Assembly (NCBI GenBank): GCA_030432795.1
Contig: JAUILW010000234.1
Coordinates: forward strand, 1-5,833
Direction: 5' to 3'
Source of the DNA: Gammaproteobacteria bacterium
GTDB taxonomy: Bacteria; Pseudomonadota; Gammaproteobacteria; Pseudomonadales; Azotimanducaceae
Length of the DNA stretch: 5,833 nt
The translations under genes and the position numbers were made by a program. This document shows positions 5,122 to 5,833 of the stretch, one piece after another. Under the pieces are notes generated by a model. It had not been told where the DNA came from. It was given only the letters and a program-made list of their open reading frames with translations, and did no database searches. Position 1 is the first letter of the stretch; every line of letters begins with the position of its first letter.

Positions 5122-5833
5122 GTGCACGAGAATCTGGGTGGATTTCTGACCAAGCGGGCGTTTCTTACCCCGAATCGCGAAGCCTATGTGGATAGCCTGA
5201 CAGGCGAGCGGCTGACGTTTCGGGAACTGAATACACGGGCTAACCAGCTGGCAAATCAGCTGCTCGTAGAGGGGCTCAAGAAAGGCGAGCGGGTCGGACT
5301 GTTGCTCATGAACAGTGCCGAATTTATGGAATCCTACTTTGCGCTCGCCAAGATCGGCGCGGTGGTGGTGCCCCTGAACTGGCGTCTGGTGGCGGACGAG
5401 CTCGAGTTCATCCTCAAAGACAGCGGCACGACCCGGCTGATCTTCGGCCACGAGTTCGTGGATGTGGTCGCCGAACTGCACAGCCGTGGCGAGAAGACGG
5501 ACATCCACCACTGGATGCATGTGGAGGACATCAAAGGCGAGAGTGAGACTGCCTACTTCGCGGTGGACTACGCGAGATACCGTGATGCGGGAGCGACGGA
5601 CGAGCCGGAGCTCGGTGCTCGCGGTTCGGACATGCTCTACATCATGTACACGTCCGGCACGACGGGGCTGCCTAAAGGGGTTGTACACACCCACGACACC
5701 GCCATTTGGGCGGTGATCACCATCGGCGCTAACGCGGTGTTCTACGAGGCGGATCGTTACCTGGCGGCGTTGCCGATGTTTCACGTCGGCGCGCTCACGC
5801 CGCTGGCGGTCAACGTCTATCGCGGCGCTACGT
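5122..5833 (+). CDS. Acyl-CoA synthetase (AMP-forming), C-terminus beyond the window
   Basis: The N-terminal 237 residues of an ANL-superfamily fatty-acid or aromatic-acid CoA ligase. It activates a carboxylic acid with ATP to an acyl-adenylate and then to the CoA thioester; complete members are about 500-550 residues. The start is like those of FadD3/FadD13-type enzymes: FLTKRAFLTPNREAYVDSLT, then RLTFRELNTRANQLANQLL, ALAKIGAVVVPLNWRL and DELEFILKDSG. The AMP-binding P-loop motif is MYTSGTTGLPKG at 175-186 with K185, and ALPMFHVGAL follows at 216-225 (acyl-pocket region). All visible core residues are intact. The GTG start is supported by GGAG 6 nt upstream. The gene has its own long upstream region with a palindrome and a candidate promoter, so it is probably the first gene of a unit running rightward. 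Substrate chain length cannot be told from this part. Confidence 0.92.
   Translation, partial: MHENLGGFLTKRAFLTPNREAYVDSLTGERLTFRELNTRANQLANQLLVEGLKKGERVGLLLMNSAEFMESYFALAKIGAVVVPLNWRLVADELEFILKDSGTTRLIFGHEFVDVVAELHSRGEKTDIHHWMHVEDIKGESETAYFAVDYARYRDAGATDEPELGARGSDMLYIMYTSGTTGLPKGVVHTHDTAIWAVITIGANAVFYEADRYLAALPMFHVGALTPLAVNVYRGAT

Noticed and set aside
5681..5689. TTGTACACA copy
   Set aside because: It encodes part of the conserved region after the P-loop of the acyl-CoA synthetase; no partner at 11 or 22 bp.
5059..5784. Minus-strand open frame of 241 codons at the right end
   Set aside because: Antisense to the acyl-CoA synthetase, whose P-loop and other motifs are clear on the plus strand.

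Overview
The window is GC-rich, densely coded bacterial chromosome. Protein sequence styles (a CoA-ligase/APH-like phosphotransferase pair, a class III aminotransferase, and an MlrA/LitR-type MerR regulator) suggest a marine or environmental gammaproteobacterium, possibly near Halieaceae or Pseudomonas-like relatives. That placement is an inference from gene style only. No tRNA, rRNA, CRISPR array or insertion sequence was seen.

Layout, left to right. Positions 1-2056 are a minus-strand two-gene unit: a MORN plus Sel1/TPR repeat lipoprotein (2056 to 833), then a PLP class III aminotransferase (836 running off the left edge). They overlap by ATGA, so their translation is probably coupled. The lipoprotein's ATG overlaps the ATG of a divergent plus-strand gene inside one CCATGG, leaving no intergenic space. 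That plus-strand gene (2055-3071) is an APH/ACAD10-type phosphotransferase. It converges, with a 15-bp gap, on a minus-strand PrcB-domain lipoprotein (3536 to 3087). Upstream of the lipoprotein lie a leader of about 140 nt and a strong sigma70-type promoter. Next is a minus-strand MerR-family regulator (4707 to 3766) with a MlrA/LitR-like HTH and a C-terminal Rossmann-like domain that lacks the cobalamin-ligand motif. A 410-bp non-coding stretch follows, carrying operator repeats, several dyads and a candidate promoter. At the right edge is a plus-strand acyl-CoA synthetase (5122 to the edge, GTG start).

The most interesting structure is the set of TGTACA-type half-sites at both ends of the MerR gene, many of them 11 or 22 bp apart. 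They cover the regulator's own promoter (about 4719-4809) and the promoter of the downstream PrcB-like lipoprotein (about 3680-3759). Both promoters have a 16-bp spacer, half-sites overlapping or adjoining the -10 region, and a TGTA pair 22 bp apart upstream of the -35. Tandem 11-bp repeats with this core are the known operator style of CarH/LitR photoregulators. The simplest reading is a small autoregulated circuit: a cobalamin-independent LitR-like regulator controlling itself and an envelope lipoprotein. Whether light or another signal drives it cannot be read from the sequence.

The flanking genes look metabolic (CoA-ester activation, amine transfer, phosphotransfer). They have no visible operator of this type in their own upstream regions, although a separate perfect palindrome precedes the acyl-CoA synthetase promoter.
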